Below are positions 1-10,082 of a DNA stretch of 24,507 nt, in pieces. The notes under the pieces are model-generated. The model saw only the letters and a list, made by a program, of their open reading frames with translations, made no database searches and was not told the DNA's origin. A program made the translations under genes and the position numbers. Every line of letters begins with the position of its first letter. Position 1 is the first letter of the stretch. The stretch is from Pelargonium cotyledonis (lineage: Eukaryota > Streptophyta > Magnoliopsida > Geraniales > Geraniaceae), in contig JAYMTA010000762.1 in the NCBI GenBank assembly GCA_036897625.1, positions 1-24,507 of the forward strand. The letters are read 5' to 3'.

Positions 1-27
1 GTTATATAGTTGCAATAATTTGTTGAA

Positions 28-248
28 GAGTAAAATGTGTATCAGTTGGCTGATATAATTTTATAGAAGTTGCAATTTAACCAAGTCAATGAAATTATGA
101 CACCTCGTTAAATTTTACTTATACCCATCTAAGTGAATTTGTGGGAGCGAAGCGATCCGTTCGAATCTTTAATTTTAAATGAGGTGTCATCACCTCATTA
201 GTACAATTGATATAAAGTTATATCAGTTAACTGATGTCTATATTACTT
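28..248. mobile_element. MITE, Mutator-like (9-bp TSD), copy A
   Basis: A 221-bp non-coding element lies between two identical 9-bp direct repeats, TTTGTTGAA at 19-27 and 249-257, which I read as the target-site duplication. Its ends are imperfect inverted repeats: the left begins GAGTAAAATGTGTATCAGTT and the right, read in reverse complement, begins AAGTAATATAGACATCAGTT. The right end holds the perfect palindrome ATCAGTTAACTGAT (222-235), and a small hairpin with GAGGTG/CACCTC arms lies at 181-196. A related copy sits at 10083-10206. A 9-bp duplication is the usual signature of Mutator-like elements. A hAT element (8 bp) is the alternative. No transposase is present, so the element is non-autonomous. 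Confidence 0.62.
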
Positions 249-257
249 TTTGTTGAA

Positions 258-2780
258 ATATACCGAATAAAGTTATGAGTTTAGATTCAATTGTGTTGTT
301 GGCATGGATTGGTACCACAGTGGTACAAGAAGACGATGATGAAATTGGATAAGGTGGATAGCTTTGATAAGATGAGAACACAACCATCTTTTGAAGATCT
401 TATCATGCTAGGATAATAATTTAGTAGTATGAAAAATAGAAATGTTGGACCAATTTTGATATGATCATGAGTAAAGTGAAAACAAAAATCAAATTAAAAA
501 CAAAAATCAAATTAGAAACTAATTTGAAACAAATAAGTACTAAATTGATCATTTTAAAACATTCTCTAATTTCAGGGTTGTAATTGCAATAAACTTTTAC
601 CAAATGAAAGCAATCCTTCCTTTCTGCTATAATTTTTTGTTTGAAGAACTTTTCTGCTATTTTGTTGCTCTCAAGACAAGAAGAAAGCAAGAAATTCACA
701 CTACAAAACAAATGAATAATACAAAAGAGATCTAAATCATACACAATTTAAATAGAATCCCCAATTCTGCATAAATAATTATGGATTTTTGAAAATTTTC
801 TCCCTCTTCATAACTATTACATCATATATAAAATATTTTTTTATAGACGAACAATACCTTTTATTTATACTACCCAAATAAAAATACAAATAAAACGTAA
901 TCTCCAAACGTCAAGCCAAACAAGCTGACGGATTAGAGATCCAAAAAGAGAATGGAAACGTAATACGAAAGGAACCATCTAAACATTTGATAAGAGATTA
1001 GCTGAAACTCTTGATGCGGAGCAAATATCCTTCAATACTTGGAAATTGGTAGTTAAAAAGCAGACCATTACAGATGATACAACAATAAATATATATATAT
1101 ATCGCGGTAATGAACTTTTCTCTACTTTTATTTTTTTTCAAAGTGAAAACAATTACATTCTTTTAAAAACGGAAAGAATATATGTTTTTTTTGTCTCAAG
1201 TATTTTAATCGTTCATTGAGTTAAAAAGCGAAAAAAAATCATCAAAACGACTCTCCACAAACAAGAGTTCGATCAACTGTATGAAGAACAAAAAAAACAC
1301 ATGCACTACATAACAAGTATCAATGCACTTAAAAAAAATAACCCAAACAAGCTGGTAGTACATGACATGAAAAGACTTGTTAGTGACCGTCACTTAAAAC
1401 TTGATAGATCTCCACTTCTTTTTCGCCGTATAGATTAAATCGTCGGTCGTCTCCGTAGGAGTTCCACCCATTTCTCATGCAATAATGTCCACCTTCCCCT
1501 CCTTTCATCGACTAGGACTGCCTTCAATGTATTCTCCACCAAACAAACTCCACCCACCTTCCTTCTTTTATCTTTTCTCTTCTAACTTTCTTTTCATTTG
1601 GTCCCATACATTGTTATTCATGTCACATTGTGTTGTTATAGCGGCAAATTCATCTTCCATCTTTCATTTTTTTGGTGCGTAATGCTTGCGGATATTAATG
1701 TTCCATTCCAAATTCTAACAATGAATATTTTTCCAGTTTTGGAATGTTCATCAATCTCTCTTATTAATCATTGTGTTGAGACATAGATGGTTTGCAATTT
1801 AATGTGCAATTGAGTTACAAGATGAGGATTGATAGCAATTTTAACGCAGCTTATGTCATATTGTACTTGTGAATTTTAAGTATAAATCTTGAATATTTTA
1901 CATTCAAGCAAAAGAACCAAGATTTTAGTGAAAGAAATAATGATAAAAGTTTTGGACCTTTTCATATTATTAGTGGTATGTGTTGGAGCACATTTCTTGT
2001 TATAAATGGTCTCTAGTTCAACTCTTTTCTCATCACAACATTGTTTTGTCAACAAGCTATTGTTAAAAACACACATTTCAAATCGATATAATGTGTTTGA
2101 GATAAATACTTGTTAAATTGTGACGTGATATTTACATATTGAATTGCATTAAGATAAATAATTATGAGTCAACTTATGACAATATCAATATACAAAGTCA
2201 ACATTAATTTGATTTTGAAACACTACAATATATCGTAAAATTTCTTATTCTTTTTTTCTTAAGTCGATTTTTGAATGAGTTCACAATCAATACGAAATCA
2301 GTATCTCTATGTTATACCACGTTCAAATTAATTCTCATTTGAGTTGGAAAGAAATAAACAATGATAAAGCTGGACTTGAGATTTAACACGAGAACACTTT
2401 CTGTATTGGGCCTAGATAATCAATCAATAAACACAATAATTTTGACCCATAAAAGAGGGGAATTATCAACTTCACATTTAAGTTGAACATGTTTTTAATT
2501 TGTTATTATATGTACTATAATATTGCTACAGTCGACCACTAGTCGGTAAATCTACATGTAATTTGATATATTTACCGTCGATAGAGTTTATATTGGTCGA
2601 CCTAATAGTTGAAAGAGGAAAACGCGGGAAGTCGACTAAAAAGGATTGTAGCTAGGCACCTACTTATACATTATGTAATGACATATGAGTGGGCGAGGGT
2701 GAGAGAGTCACCTCAACTTTCCAATATTTCACTATCACACTTTGATTGAGCCACCGTCACTCCATTTCCAACACTTTTAT
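258..2780. other. AT-rich intergenic region, no gene seen
   Basis: I find no supportable gene in this 2.5-kb stretch. The open frames in it are short, rich in Phe, Leu, Ile and Lys, and overlap on both strands, as expected of AT-rich spacer. It contains an (AT)7 run at 1089-1102 and an imperfect inverted repeat at 2526-2608 (listed separately). No RNA gene was recognised. Confidence 0.6.
2526..2608. repeat. Imperfect inverted repeat
   Basis: The left arm (2526-2551) carries GTCGACCA and CGGTAAAT. The right arm (2570-2608), in reverse complement, carries the same two blocks in the same order but separated by about 16 extra bases. The 18-base spacer between the arms is AT-rich. This may be a worn foldback or MITE remnant; no target-site duplication was found. 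Confidence 0.4.
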
Positions 2781-3048
2781 TACTCCGTCCGTCTCAAAAT
2801 GAGTGTCTTATTTTTCTAAATTTTTAGTCCCAAAATGAGTGTCTTGTTTTTATTTTTATGCTATTATATTATTGTTCTTCCTATATTACCCTTATCACTT
2901 ATGCATATGGGCAAATCTGCACGAAGGGTGCACATGGGTTGTAGGTGGAGAAAGTGAGGGTTATATTGGAAACACACTAAATTATCTTGTAATTTTTAAT
3001 TTTTACAAAAAATGAAAACAAGACACTCATTTTGGGACGGAGGGAGTA
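2781..3048. mobile_element. Stowaway-type MITE (Tc1/mariner)
   Basis: A 264-bp element is flanked by TA at 2781-2782 and 3047-3048, the target duplication of Tc1/mariner elements. The left terminus reads CTCCGTCCGTCTCAAAATGA and the right, in reverse complement, CTCCCTCCGTCCCAAAATGA; both match the well-known plant Stowaway end. The inverted repeats run on through GTGTCTT. The subterminal block CAAAATGAGTGTCTT occurs a second time in direct orientation at about 2831-2845. There is no coding capacity, and the short frame starting at 3012 is inside the right end and not a gene. Confidence 0.85.
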
Positions 3049-3355
3049 TGTTTTTATTTTTCTACTTCCTCTCTTTTCTTTATTTCTCTTCCCCTTCTAG
3101 TCTTAGAATTCGACTTTCCATTTCCTCTCTCAATACATTTTTCGGTGGATGTTGTGTCAATTCTTTTTCCAACTTTATAAATTACATTAAAAAAATATAT
3201 ACAAATAATGTCATTCTATTATAGATATACTATACACAATGTAAAATAGAACTTAGTGGCACGATTAAGAAGAGGTGGATCTCGTATTTTATTTATAAAA
3301 GTAATGTTATTGTAGTATTAAATAATTATGTATAAAATACCAAACCCACACAAGT
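3049..3355. other. AT-rich spacer between two insertions
   Basis: This stretch is AT-rich spacer separating the Stowaway element from the poly(A)-tailed insertion. I see no gene, RNA or further repeat in it. Confidence 0.5.
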
Positions 3356-3366
3356 GAGTCTCTCTC

Positions 3367-3755
3367 GGGTTTCTCAGTGCCATGGGTTTAATTATATCTA
3401 ATATTTTATCTTGTTTATCTGGCATTTTTAGTATGGATTTTTGTTTGGAGAGGTAGAGAGTGAATCATGTTGCTCATAGTTTGGTTTGTGTGTTGAAGAC
3501 TGGATGGGAAGAATTTTCTTGTGCCCCGGGTTTGTTTATATTTGACATTTTGTCTTTTTTATCTAGAATTTCTAGTTTGAATTGTGTTTTGTCAGTTGGG
3601 GAACAAATATTGTTGCTTATAGTTTGATCATATGTTACGGTTGAAGGAGTGGGGGGTTGGGTAGAGTCGTTTTGCCCAATTTCAAATATAGATATTGTAT
3701 TTATGCACTTTTTGAATCAATAAATCATTTTCCATTTTTTAAAAAAAAAAAAAAC
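3367..3755 (+). mobile_element. Poly(A)-tailed retroposon with internal tandem duplication
   Basis: The segment ends in a run of 14 A (3741-3754) preceded by CAATAAA at about 3718. It is bounded by near-identical 11-bp direct repeats, GAGTCTCTCTC (3356-3366) and GAGTTTCTCTC (3756-3766). A 3' A-tail plus a target-site duplication is the mark of target-primed reverse transcription, so this looks like a 5'-truncated LINE 3' end or a retroposed transcript on the plus strand. Inside are two diverged tandem units of about 144-156 bp (3377-3520 and 3521-3676). The duplication repeats are simple in sequence (CT-rich), which lowers certainty. Confidence 0.5.
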
Positions 3756-3772
3756 GAGTTTCTCTCTCTATA

Positions 3773-3806
3773 TATAATATAATATAATACAATATAATAT
3801 AATATG
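3773..3806. repeat. TATAA pentanucleotide microsatellite
   Basis: About six tandem copies of TATAA (one is TACAA) lie directly upstream of the hAT-like element. They are presumably neutral and probably length-polymorphic. Confidence 0.8.
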
Positions 3807-4038
3807 TAGAGGTGACATGAGGTCGGTTTGAGTTAATGAGATCTTACATGATCTTATAGAGTCTTCGGATTGGTTGGTTCCGAGTTTTAGGTATAAAACA
3901 CATTATGTTCTTGCGGATGTACGTAGCCGACCCGGACCAAACCAACCCATTTTCAATTTGATAAATATAACTGAACTCACCAAAAAAATGAGTTAGGTTT
4001 CCCTTACCCAACGGGTCGAATCCGTTTTGGCAACTCTA
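3807..4038. mobile_element. hAT-like MITE (degenerate)
   Basis: The left end reads TAGAGGTGACA and the right end, in reverse complement, TAGAGTTGCCA. This resembles the TAGRGGTGGCAA-type termini of plant hAT MITEs. The interior carries the proline-codon-like runs CGACCCG and CAACCCA (about 3929-3950) and an ACGGGTCGAATCC block near the right end, also typical of this class. No clean 8-bp target-site duplication is visible (ATAATATG on the left, ATTTAATA on the right), so the assignment rests on the termini only. There is no coding capacity. Confidence 0.45.
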
Positions 4039-4162
4039 ATTTAATACGTTCAATTAAACGAGTACGTGAGGTTGGGTAGGTGAGAAAAACGAGGAAAAAA
4101 AACCAGTAGTGAATATGGACCACATTTGGAGAAATGTGATGCTAGTTTCTTTGCTATTCAAT

Positions 4163-4295
4163 TGGGCCTGAACCTCATACAAATTGGGCCGTTTGGTATG
4201 GAAGCCCAGCCCAGTACTGAAAAGAAGGAGAAGCCAGTCCCCGATTGGGATAACAAAAACCGGAAACCAAACGGCAAAGAAGGAGACACAGCCCA
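4163..4295 (+). promoter_or_regulatory. Site II (TGGGCY) element cluster upstream of GLX1
   Basis: Five TGGGCY motifs occur within 133 bp: TGGGCC at 4163-4168 and 4185-4190, and the reverse-strand form AGCCCA at 4203-4208, 4208-4213 and 4290-4295. They lie roughly 70-200 bp before the TATA-like box of the glyoxalase gene. Site II elements are known binding sites for TCP factors and are common in promoters of broadly expressed, growth-linked plant genes. Binding here is inferred. Confidence 0.5.
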
Positions 4296-4363
4296 GGAGG
4301 GAGGGAACAGGAGAGCCTCGTGAACCATGTTGAAGATCCGTACGCCATGAAAACCGAATCAAA

Positions 4364-4369
4364 TATAAA
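4364..4369 (+). promoter_or_regulatory. TATA box of GLX1
   Basis: TATAAA lies 151 bp before the GLX1 start codon and is followed about 25-35 bp later by a CT/CA-rich stretch typical of a plant transcription start and 5' leader. The leader would be roughly 115-120 nt. Confidence 0.55.
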
Positions 4370-4514
4370 CCTCAGCTCAGTTCACTCTCACACAACACAA
4401 CAACACACACAATTCACGCAAAGACCACCCATCTCCATCTTCCTTTATTCTATACGCATTCACAAGAGACGATCGGAGACGGCGTCAACCGCCATAGACG
4501 ATTGAGACAGAGAA

Positions 4515-7500
4515 ATGGTGAGGATATTACCGATGGCGTCTTCGATTAGGCCGTCTCTCTCGTCCTTCAGGTCCGTTTCCGCTTCTCTTTCCATTTCGCG
4601 ATTAGCCGCTTCTGTCTCGTCCTACAATCCTTCTCGGAGGCTCTGTTTCTTCCCTCTCACCGGCTCCGGTACCGGTAAGACCGCCATTCTGAGAATTTTC
4701 TGGTTCGTGTATCTTACATGATTACTTGTAGCTGTTCATTTTGTGATATTTGTTATAATGAATGTGATTTCGATGTTCGTTTGAAAGCTATTTCTGCCGT
4801 CGAAAATGTGGAATGTGCGGTTTGTGAATTGTAATTAGGACTACGTTGAGATCAGTATCTGATGTGATCGTGATGTGATATCTCAACAATAATTGTTGGA
4901 AATTTTGTATAGAGACATGATGATTTAATTTTTTTTGTTGTTGATAATTTTGCCAAAGAAATTTGAATTGAGCTATTTGGTTAAATTATTTGTCATTTGT
5001 GGAGCTTGAAATTGGTGCTGAATTGAAAAACTGTTTTCCTGTTGATAAGCAAATTGTAGATGAGAATCAGGAACGCTTAATTTTAAGTACATTTTGATGC
5101 GTAGTCTCCTCTCTGTGTACATTGGAGATATTTCTGTTCATGATCCATCTCATATACACCTGATAATTGTAAATCTCTTTGGACAAATGATTATGGACAA
5201 GTTTAATGATTTTGAATTGTTATGCAGCTGCTCCACAGTCACAGTTTTTTGGTCTGAAAGCTTCCAAGCTTTCGAGATTAAATAGTAATAGCATTCGGTC
5301 ACCTGCAGCTGGTATTGCCCAAGCAAGCTCATCTGCTTCCCAAGAAAATGTCCTAGACTGGGTCAAAGAGGATAAGCGAAGAATGCTCCATGTTGTTTAT
5401 CGCGTTGGGGATTTGGAAAGAACCATAAAGTATATATTTTAAAACACTAAGCTTCTTATTTAAATTTTGACCATCTTTTTAGTATTTTCTTTCTATTTAA
5501 CAATTATTTTGTTGGGTTGCAGATTCTACACAGAGTGCTTGGGGATGAAGCTTCTGAGAAAGCGTGACATGCCAGATGAGAAATACACAAATGCCTTTCT
5601 GGGATATGGGCCAGAAGATTCATACTTTGTTATTGAACTCACATACAGTAAGCTATCTGATCATTTGGTTAGTTGGCTTTGTTCAACTCTCTTAATAAAA
5701 GACAATGCAATAATTTATGAGCCTATTATGAAAAATAACAAAATGATGCTGAGAATTCAATACTAATAGTCACTATGCTGTAGTTGCGTGTTGTTGACAC
5801 TGGATTAACGATTTTGTTTTGGTGATGCTGAAGATTATGGTGTCGATGAATATGACATTGGAACTAGATTTGGCCATTTTGGTATTGCAGTTGAGGATGT
5901 AAGTTCTCTTTACTGTATTCTAGTTTCCAAGTTTTTACCATTTCTTGTCAACCTTTTATTTTAATAGCATTGATTTTCTGTTTCTATAAATGATAATAGG
6001 AAATTGTTAAAAATGCATTGAAAATTAAAGAGAATTCTCAAGCGATCTAATTATTTTCTTTACTTTCCCTCATCTCTTATACCTATTGCCTTGACATAGT
6101 GACACTGTAGATTTTCTATGTTAATCAGGACATCCATAAGTTTCTCATCCTTATCTTGATTTGATTTTTTTCCTTTCTTGTAGTTATGTTATCTTAGCCT
6201 GCTTGCTGGATTGATGGTTGATTAGTTCCTAAAACAGTTCTGTTTTTTTTCCTCCCATGTTTAGGTTGCCAAGTCTGTGGAACTTGTAAAGGCTAAGGGT
6301 GGAAAAGTAACCCGTGAACCTGGTCCTGTGAAAGGTAGCAAAACTGTAATAGCTTTGGTTGAAGATCCTGACGGTTATACGTTTGAATTGTTGGAAAGGG
6401 GACCTACACCTGAGCCCTTGTGTCAAGTAATGCTTCATGTAGGTGATATTGATCGTGCAACAGAATTTTATGAGAAGGTGAGAATGGTTCTGTATCAAGA
6501 CAGGGCAATGCTATGCCAACTAAGAGTTTCATTGCCTAGTCTCTACAAAAAAAATTATTCATCTTCCTTTTCAAGTCATAATTTGGTTCCCAATCTTTGT
6601 TTGTTTTCATATTTAGGCTTTTGGCATGGAGCTCCTTCGTAAATGGGATAACCCAGAGGACAAGGTAACTTGGCATCTTCTATTATTTTAACAGGATTGA
6701 TCCTTTATTTGTATACTGAGGTGCATCGATCATAATACACTTGATAGAGATCGTTTTTCAAACTGAGGGAGTGAGGTCTCTCCTCAATATGAGTGCGTTT
6801 TGGGAATTCGGGTTAGAGGAAAGCTCGTAATCATTGATATTAGACAAGTAGCAGTGACTTATTCGATAATAATATTTCCTTTAATACTTCCAAGGAATTG
6901 GGATGTCAGATAACCCATAAGATGCATTATTTGTGTAAAATTTATATGAGCAATATTTTAATATACTATATTTTTTGAATTTATCATTGCATTGAAAGCA
7001 TAATAACTGGCAGCCAGGTTTTAGTTTTGATGTCCTATATTTGTCCCCTGTAGATTGATTGTTTCACAAAAATAAATGGTGCCTTCATGACTTCATTTTC
7101 TTGCTATCATTTTGATTATTTTTTGTTCTAAAAATATTTGGTCAGATGTTTTGATGTCTCTCTTCTGTCATTTTTTCATTATGATTAATCCCTACACTTG
7201 ACACAATTGTAGTTTACTCCCTGTGAATCGTGATGTACTTTTACCCAAATCTTCAAATTTCTGCAGATCTTGATGTCGTAACCCAGATTTTAAAAAAATG
7301 TTTTCATTAATTCATTAAGCACCTACCATCAAAATTAATCCGACACACATCTTTTGTAATACTACTTTAGGACTTTTTTTATAATACTGAAGCATACAAT
7401 TCTAATAAGATAAATTCTTCAAGTGTATTCCCTCTGGGTGCTACTAAAAGCCTAAAACTCAAGAATGAAAAATCTGAATACATTTTTCATTTTCTTATGC

Positions 7501-9086
7501 CAAGGACACAGGTAAAGTTGCAAGAAAGTAATAGTTTATCTTCTATGTGTTATGGATGGAGGAAAAAGGAAGAGGTAGTATAAGCTTCTTGTGCAGAAAA
7601 ATGTACAAGCCATAAATCTGTACTAAGGGTTTGAAGGTTCCAACAAAATGACATTACCAGGGGAAAACCACAACTGTGTCAAGTGTAGAAGCTTAGTCAA
7701 GGCTAACGAACTAGATGAGAAAAAATAATAGTCCCGGTATCAAAAGAGTAAGCCCTAAAGTATTTGTCCCCAAGTTTTTTCATGGGGAAACCTTTGCCAT
7801 GATTTTTGCCTTTATCTAATTGTTTTATTCTAATTTAATTGTACATAAAAAGTTTACTATTTGCAAATTTTCACATTATGGCTACATTCCTGTTGCTCCA
7901 TATGAGCCTTGTGTAATTTCTGGTTTTTCCTTATGTTCTGACTTAGATGACAATCTTTTTTTCTTATCCTTTTTTCCTTTTCAGTTTACAATAGTATGGT
8001 TGGGCTATGGTCCGGAAGATAAAACCGCTGTGGTAGAGTTAACCTACAACTATGGGGTCACTGAATATGAGAAAGGAAACGGTTATGCTCAGGTAGAAGC
8101 TTGTTTTTTCTTATTCATGAAGGAAACAGAATCAAGTGCCCACAGGGCACTGGTGAAAAAGTTTTCCTCTAGCGGCGTGCTTATTAATACTTTTGCATGT
8201 TAATAGTTCAGTTTGGTTTTCTGAGTCTTAAATTCTTGATTAGCACATTGTTTCCTTACTAAATGGAAAGCAGTATATTGCTTTGCTGCTATCCTAGATG
8301 TATCTAACTTGATTATTCTAGAAGAAGCTGATTTTTATTTTATTTTTTATATATATCAATAATAAAAAAAAAACAGATTGCAATAGGCACGGATGATGTT
8401 TATAAAACTGCTGAAGCAATTAAACTTTGTGGCGGGAAGATTACACGGGAACCTGGGCCATTACCTGGTATCAGTACCAAGATCACTGCCTGCTTGGATC
8501 CTGATGGCTGGAAGACGGTATGGATTCTATAACCTTTTATGTCTTCATGCTTATGCCTATACCTTGCAATGTGAGCAGTGGGCCTAAACGGGCGGGGCCA
8601 ACAAATACACATGTTTTGTTGGACTAATTTTTGTAAGTTCTAACTTGTCGTAGTACTTAATGAGAAAGGTTAGAACCGATGTTACAAAATACGAACAAGT
8701 GAGTCTTTTGGCCCGACCCGCATTAGGCCCACGCGGCCCGAATTGCCAGGTTGTACATTATGGTTTCAATGCAAGTTCTCTGGAAAGATAAAACAAACTT
8801 TTTTAACAATTGTATCATGACATCTATTTTAAATAACTTTTCCATGACTGCTGAATTTCTTGTTGCAAGGGCTTGTTGGTTTCAAGAGGTAATCCCTTGT
8901 AAACCTAGTTCTGTTTTGGGAAATTTACAATCACATAGTAAATCTTTTGAGTATTTTGATCTTAAACTGATCTTAGTAAGATGAGGAATCTTTCTTTATC
9001 TCTAAACACAGATAATATTGATACTCTCCATTTCCATTTTGCAGGTTTTTGTAGATAATATTGATTTCAGGAAGGAATTGGAGTAA
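4515..9086 (+). CDS. GLX1: Glyoxalase I (lactoylglutathione lyase), two-domain, chloroplast type
   Basis: Nine coding exons: 4515-4674, 5228-5429, 5523-5647, 5834-5898, 6265-6477, 6617-6664, 7985-8092, 8377-8517, 9045-9086. They total 1104 nt, giving 367 residues. The enzyme isomerises the methylglyoxal-glutathione hemithioacetal to S-lactoylglutathione. Residues 1 to about 85 are rich in Ser, Arg and Ala with few acidic residues, which fits a plastid transit peptide. Two vicinal-oxygen-chelate domains follow (about 104-230 and 236-365). Domain 1 keeps all four metal ligands: His108, Glu159, His177 and Glu225. In domain 2 the equivalents are Gln238, Glu289, Gln307 and Val355, so its metal site is lost. 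This matches known plant fused glyoxalases, where one half is catalytic. A second in-frame Met is at residue 7. The C-terminus, FRKELE, is typical of the family. Exon borders were set by frame and GT-AG signals. The longest intron is 6665-7984, in which I saw no other feature. Confidence 0.93.
8562..8750. mobile_element. Foldback MITE in GLX1 intron 8
   Basis: A long imperfect inverted repeat of about 85 bp per arm surrounds a loop of roughly 20 bases near 8645-8668. The outer arms share GTGGGCCTAA and GGGCC blocks: left GTGGGCCTAAACGGGCGGGG, right in reverse complement GTGGGCCTAATGCGGGTCGG. Inner blocks TTTTGTAA and GTTCTAAC are also mirrored. The element is GC-rich, unlike its AT-rich intron. 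It has no coding capacity and no clear target-site duplication, so its superfamily is open; GC-rich hAT-type MITEs look similar. It lies wholly between exons 8 and 9, so the coding sequence is intact. Confidence 0.55.
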
Positions 9087-9218
9087 GATCTCGAGGCCCC
9101 AAAGTCTTGCACTATACAAGCCTAACTGTCAGGCCAAAATCATTCACAAAGAAGAGCACTTTGGGAGAGGATCATGCCATCTTGTAGATAAGGTTATAAT
9201 TTGGCAAATGTCCACAGC

Positions 9219-9224
9219 AATAAA
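9219..9224 (+). terminator. Poly(A) signal of GLX1
   Basis: AATAAA lies 133 nt after the GLX1 stop codon. Plant polyadenylation signals are loose, so the real 3' end may lie elsewhere before the retroposon at 9581. Confidence 0.4.
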
Positions 9225-9580
9225 CACCTTACCATTAGTTACATATATAGCAGTGGAGGAAATTTCTGTTATTTTTTTGTTTTTGGTTTCTCCATGACCG
9301 AGAAAAAAATGTCTAACACTAGGGTCTGATTTGATACTTGATCCATTGAAACAGATTTGATTGTAAGCATACAGAATTGCGCGTAAACCACGTATCGAAG
9401 CAGATATCATCTCTTATGAAAATGCTTTTATGCTCAATTGTTGAAGAAGCATCATATGTTTGTGAGAAATTGTTGAATGTTCTTGCTTGATGGTGTTGAG
9501 TTTGGTGGGACATGTTTAATAAGGAGGATGATCAGCTCATGTGTAATTTTTCTGCATTTTCAATAGACTTTTGTCATTAT

Positions 9581-9937
9581 TGTTTTTTTTTCTTTTTTTT
9601 TATCGAAAGAATATTTCATTCTAAGAGGGAAAGGTATAATAGAGAGATGAAGAAATAAACACAAACCAAACTAAACAAAGAGAAATACCAAACAAACCGA
9701 CCTAAAGCAGAAGTAAATCCAAAAACTAACATAAAGCCTCGGAATGCCCTATCTACCTATTATCCCCAAAATAAAGCTCTGCAGTTGAGAGGGTGCCTCG
9801 ACTATTGCCTATCCCCAATCGAACTTCAGAGTCGACCCGGACCATTCCAAAAAGCTGTTGACGACGCATAATGATTTTGACCCTACGCCGCCAACACAGC
9901 AAAACCGACTATCCCATCAGCTTCGGCATCAATGCCG
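9581..9937 (-). mobile_element. Non-LTR retroposon (5'-truncated LINE end or SINE) with 16-bp TSD
   Basis: A 357-bp insert is bounded by a perfect 16-bp direct repeat, AGACTTTTGTCATTAT at 9565-9580 and 9938-9953. The insert begins on the plus strand with a T-rich run (9582-9600), so its A-tail is on the minus strand; the last bases before the tail read ATTCTTTCGATAAAAA on that strand, a familiar plant LINE 3' end. A-tail plus long TSD is direct evidence of target-primed reverse transcription. No reverse-transcriptase frame is left. A weak box-B-like GTTCGATT occurs inside but is placed wrongly for a tRNA-derived SINE head, so I favour a truncated LINE. Confidence 0.8.
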
Positions 9938-10082
9938 AGACTTTTGTCATTATCATTACTCTAAGGTTTTGATTAAAATAATGATAAATATGTCTTATAT
10001 ATATGATGACGTAGATAAACTATAAAAATAAAAACTCTAACTATATAAAGTAGAAACAAAGTATAAAAAAAAAACTACTAAA

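Noticed and set aside
140..170. tRNA-like box B (CGTTCGAATCT) in MITE copy A
   Set aside because: There is no acceptor stem, anticodon arm or box A at the right spacing, so it is neither a tRNA gene nor a SINE head. The same applies to GTTCAAGTCCC near 20664.
421..3224. Several frames of 60-107 codons on both strands
   Set aside because: They are AT-rich, hydrophobic or Lys-rich, overlap on opposite strands, begin at arbitrary Met codons and match no family; one lies inside the Stowaway element.
4054..4362. Minus-strand frame of 102 codons
   Set aside because: It is antisense to the GLX1 promoter and leader, carries site II motifs and has no family likeness.
8697..8745. GC-rich block as a CpG-type promoter or gene exon
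   Set aside because: It pairs with 8575-8600 as one arm of a foldback element, which explains its composition.
8236..9086. Second glyoxalase domain as a separate gene
   Set aside because: Exon phases join cleanly to the first domain, there is no promoter between them, and fused two-domain glyoxalases are the normal plant form.
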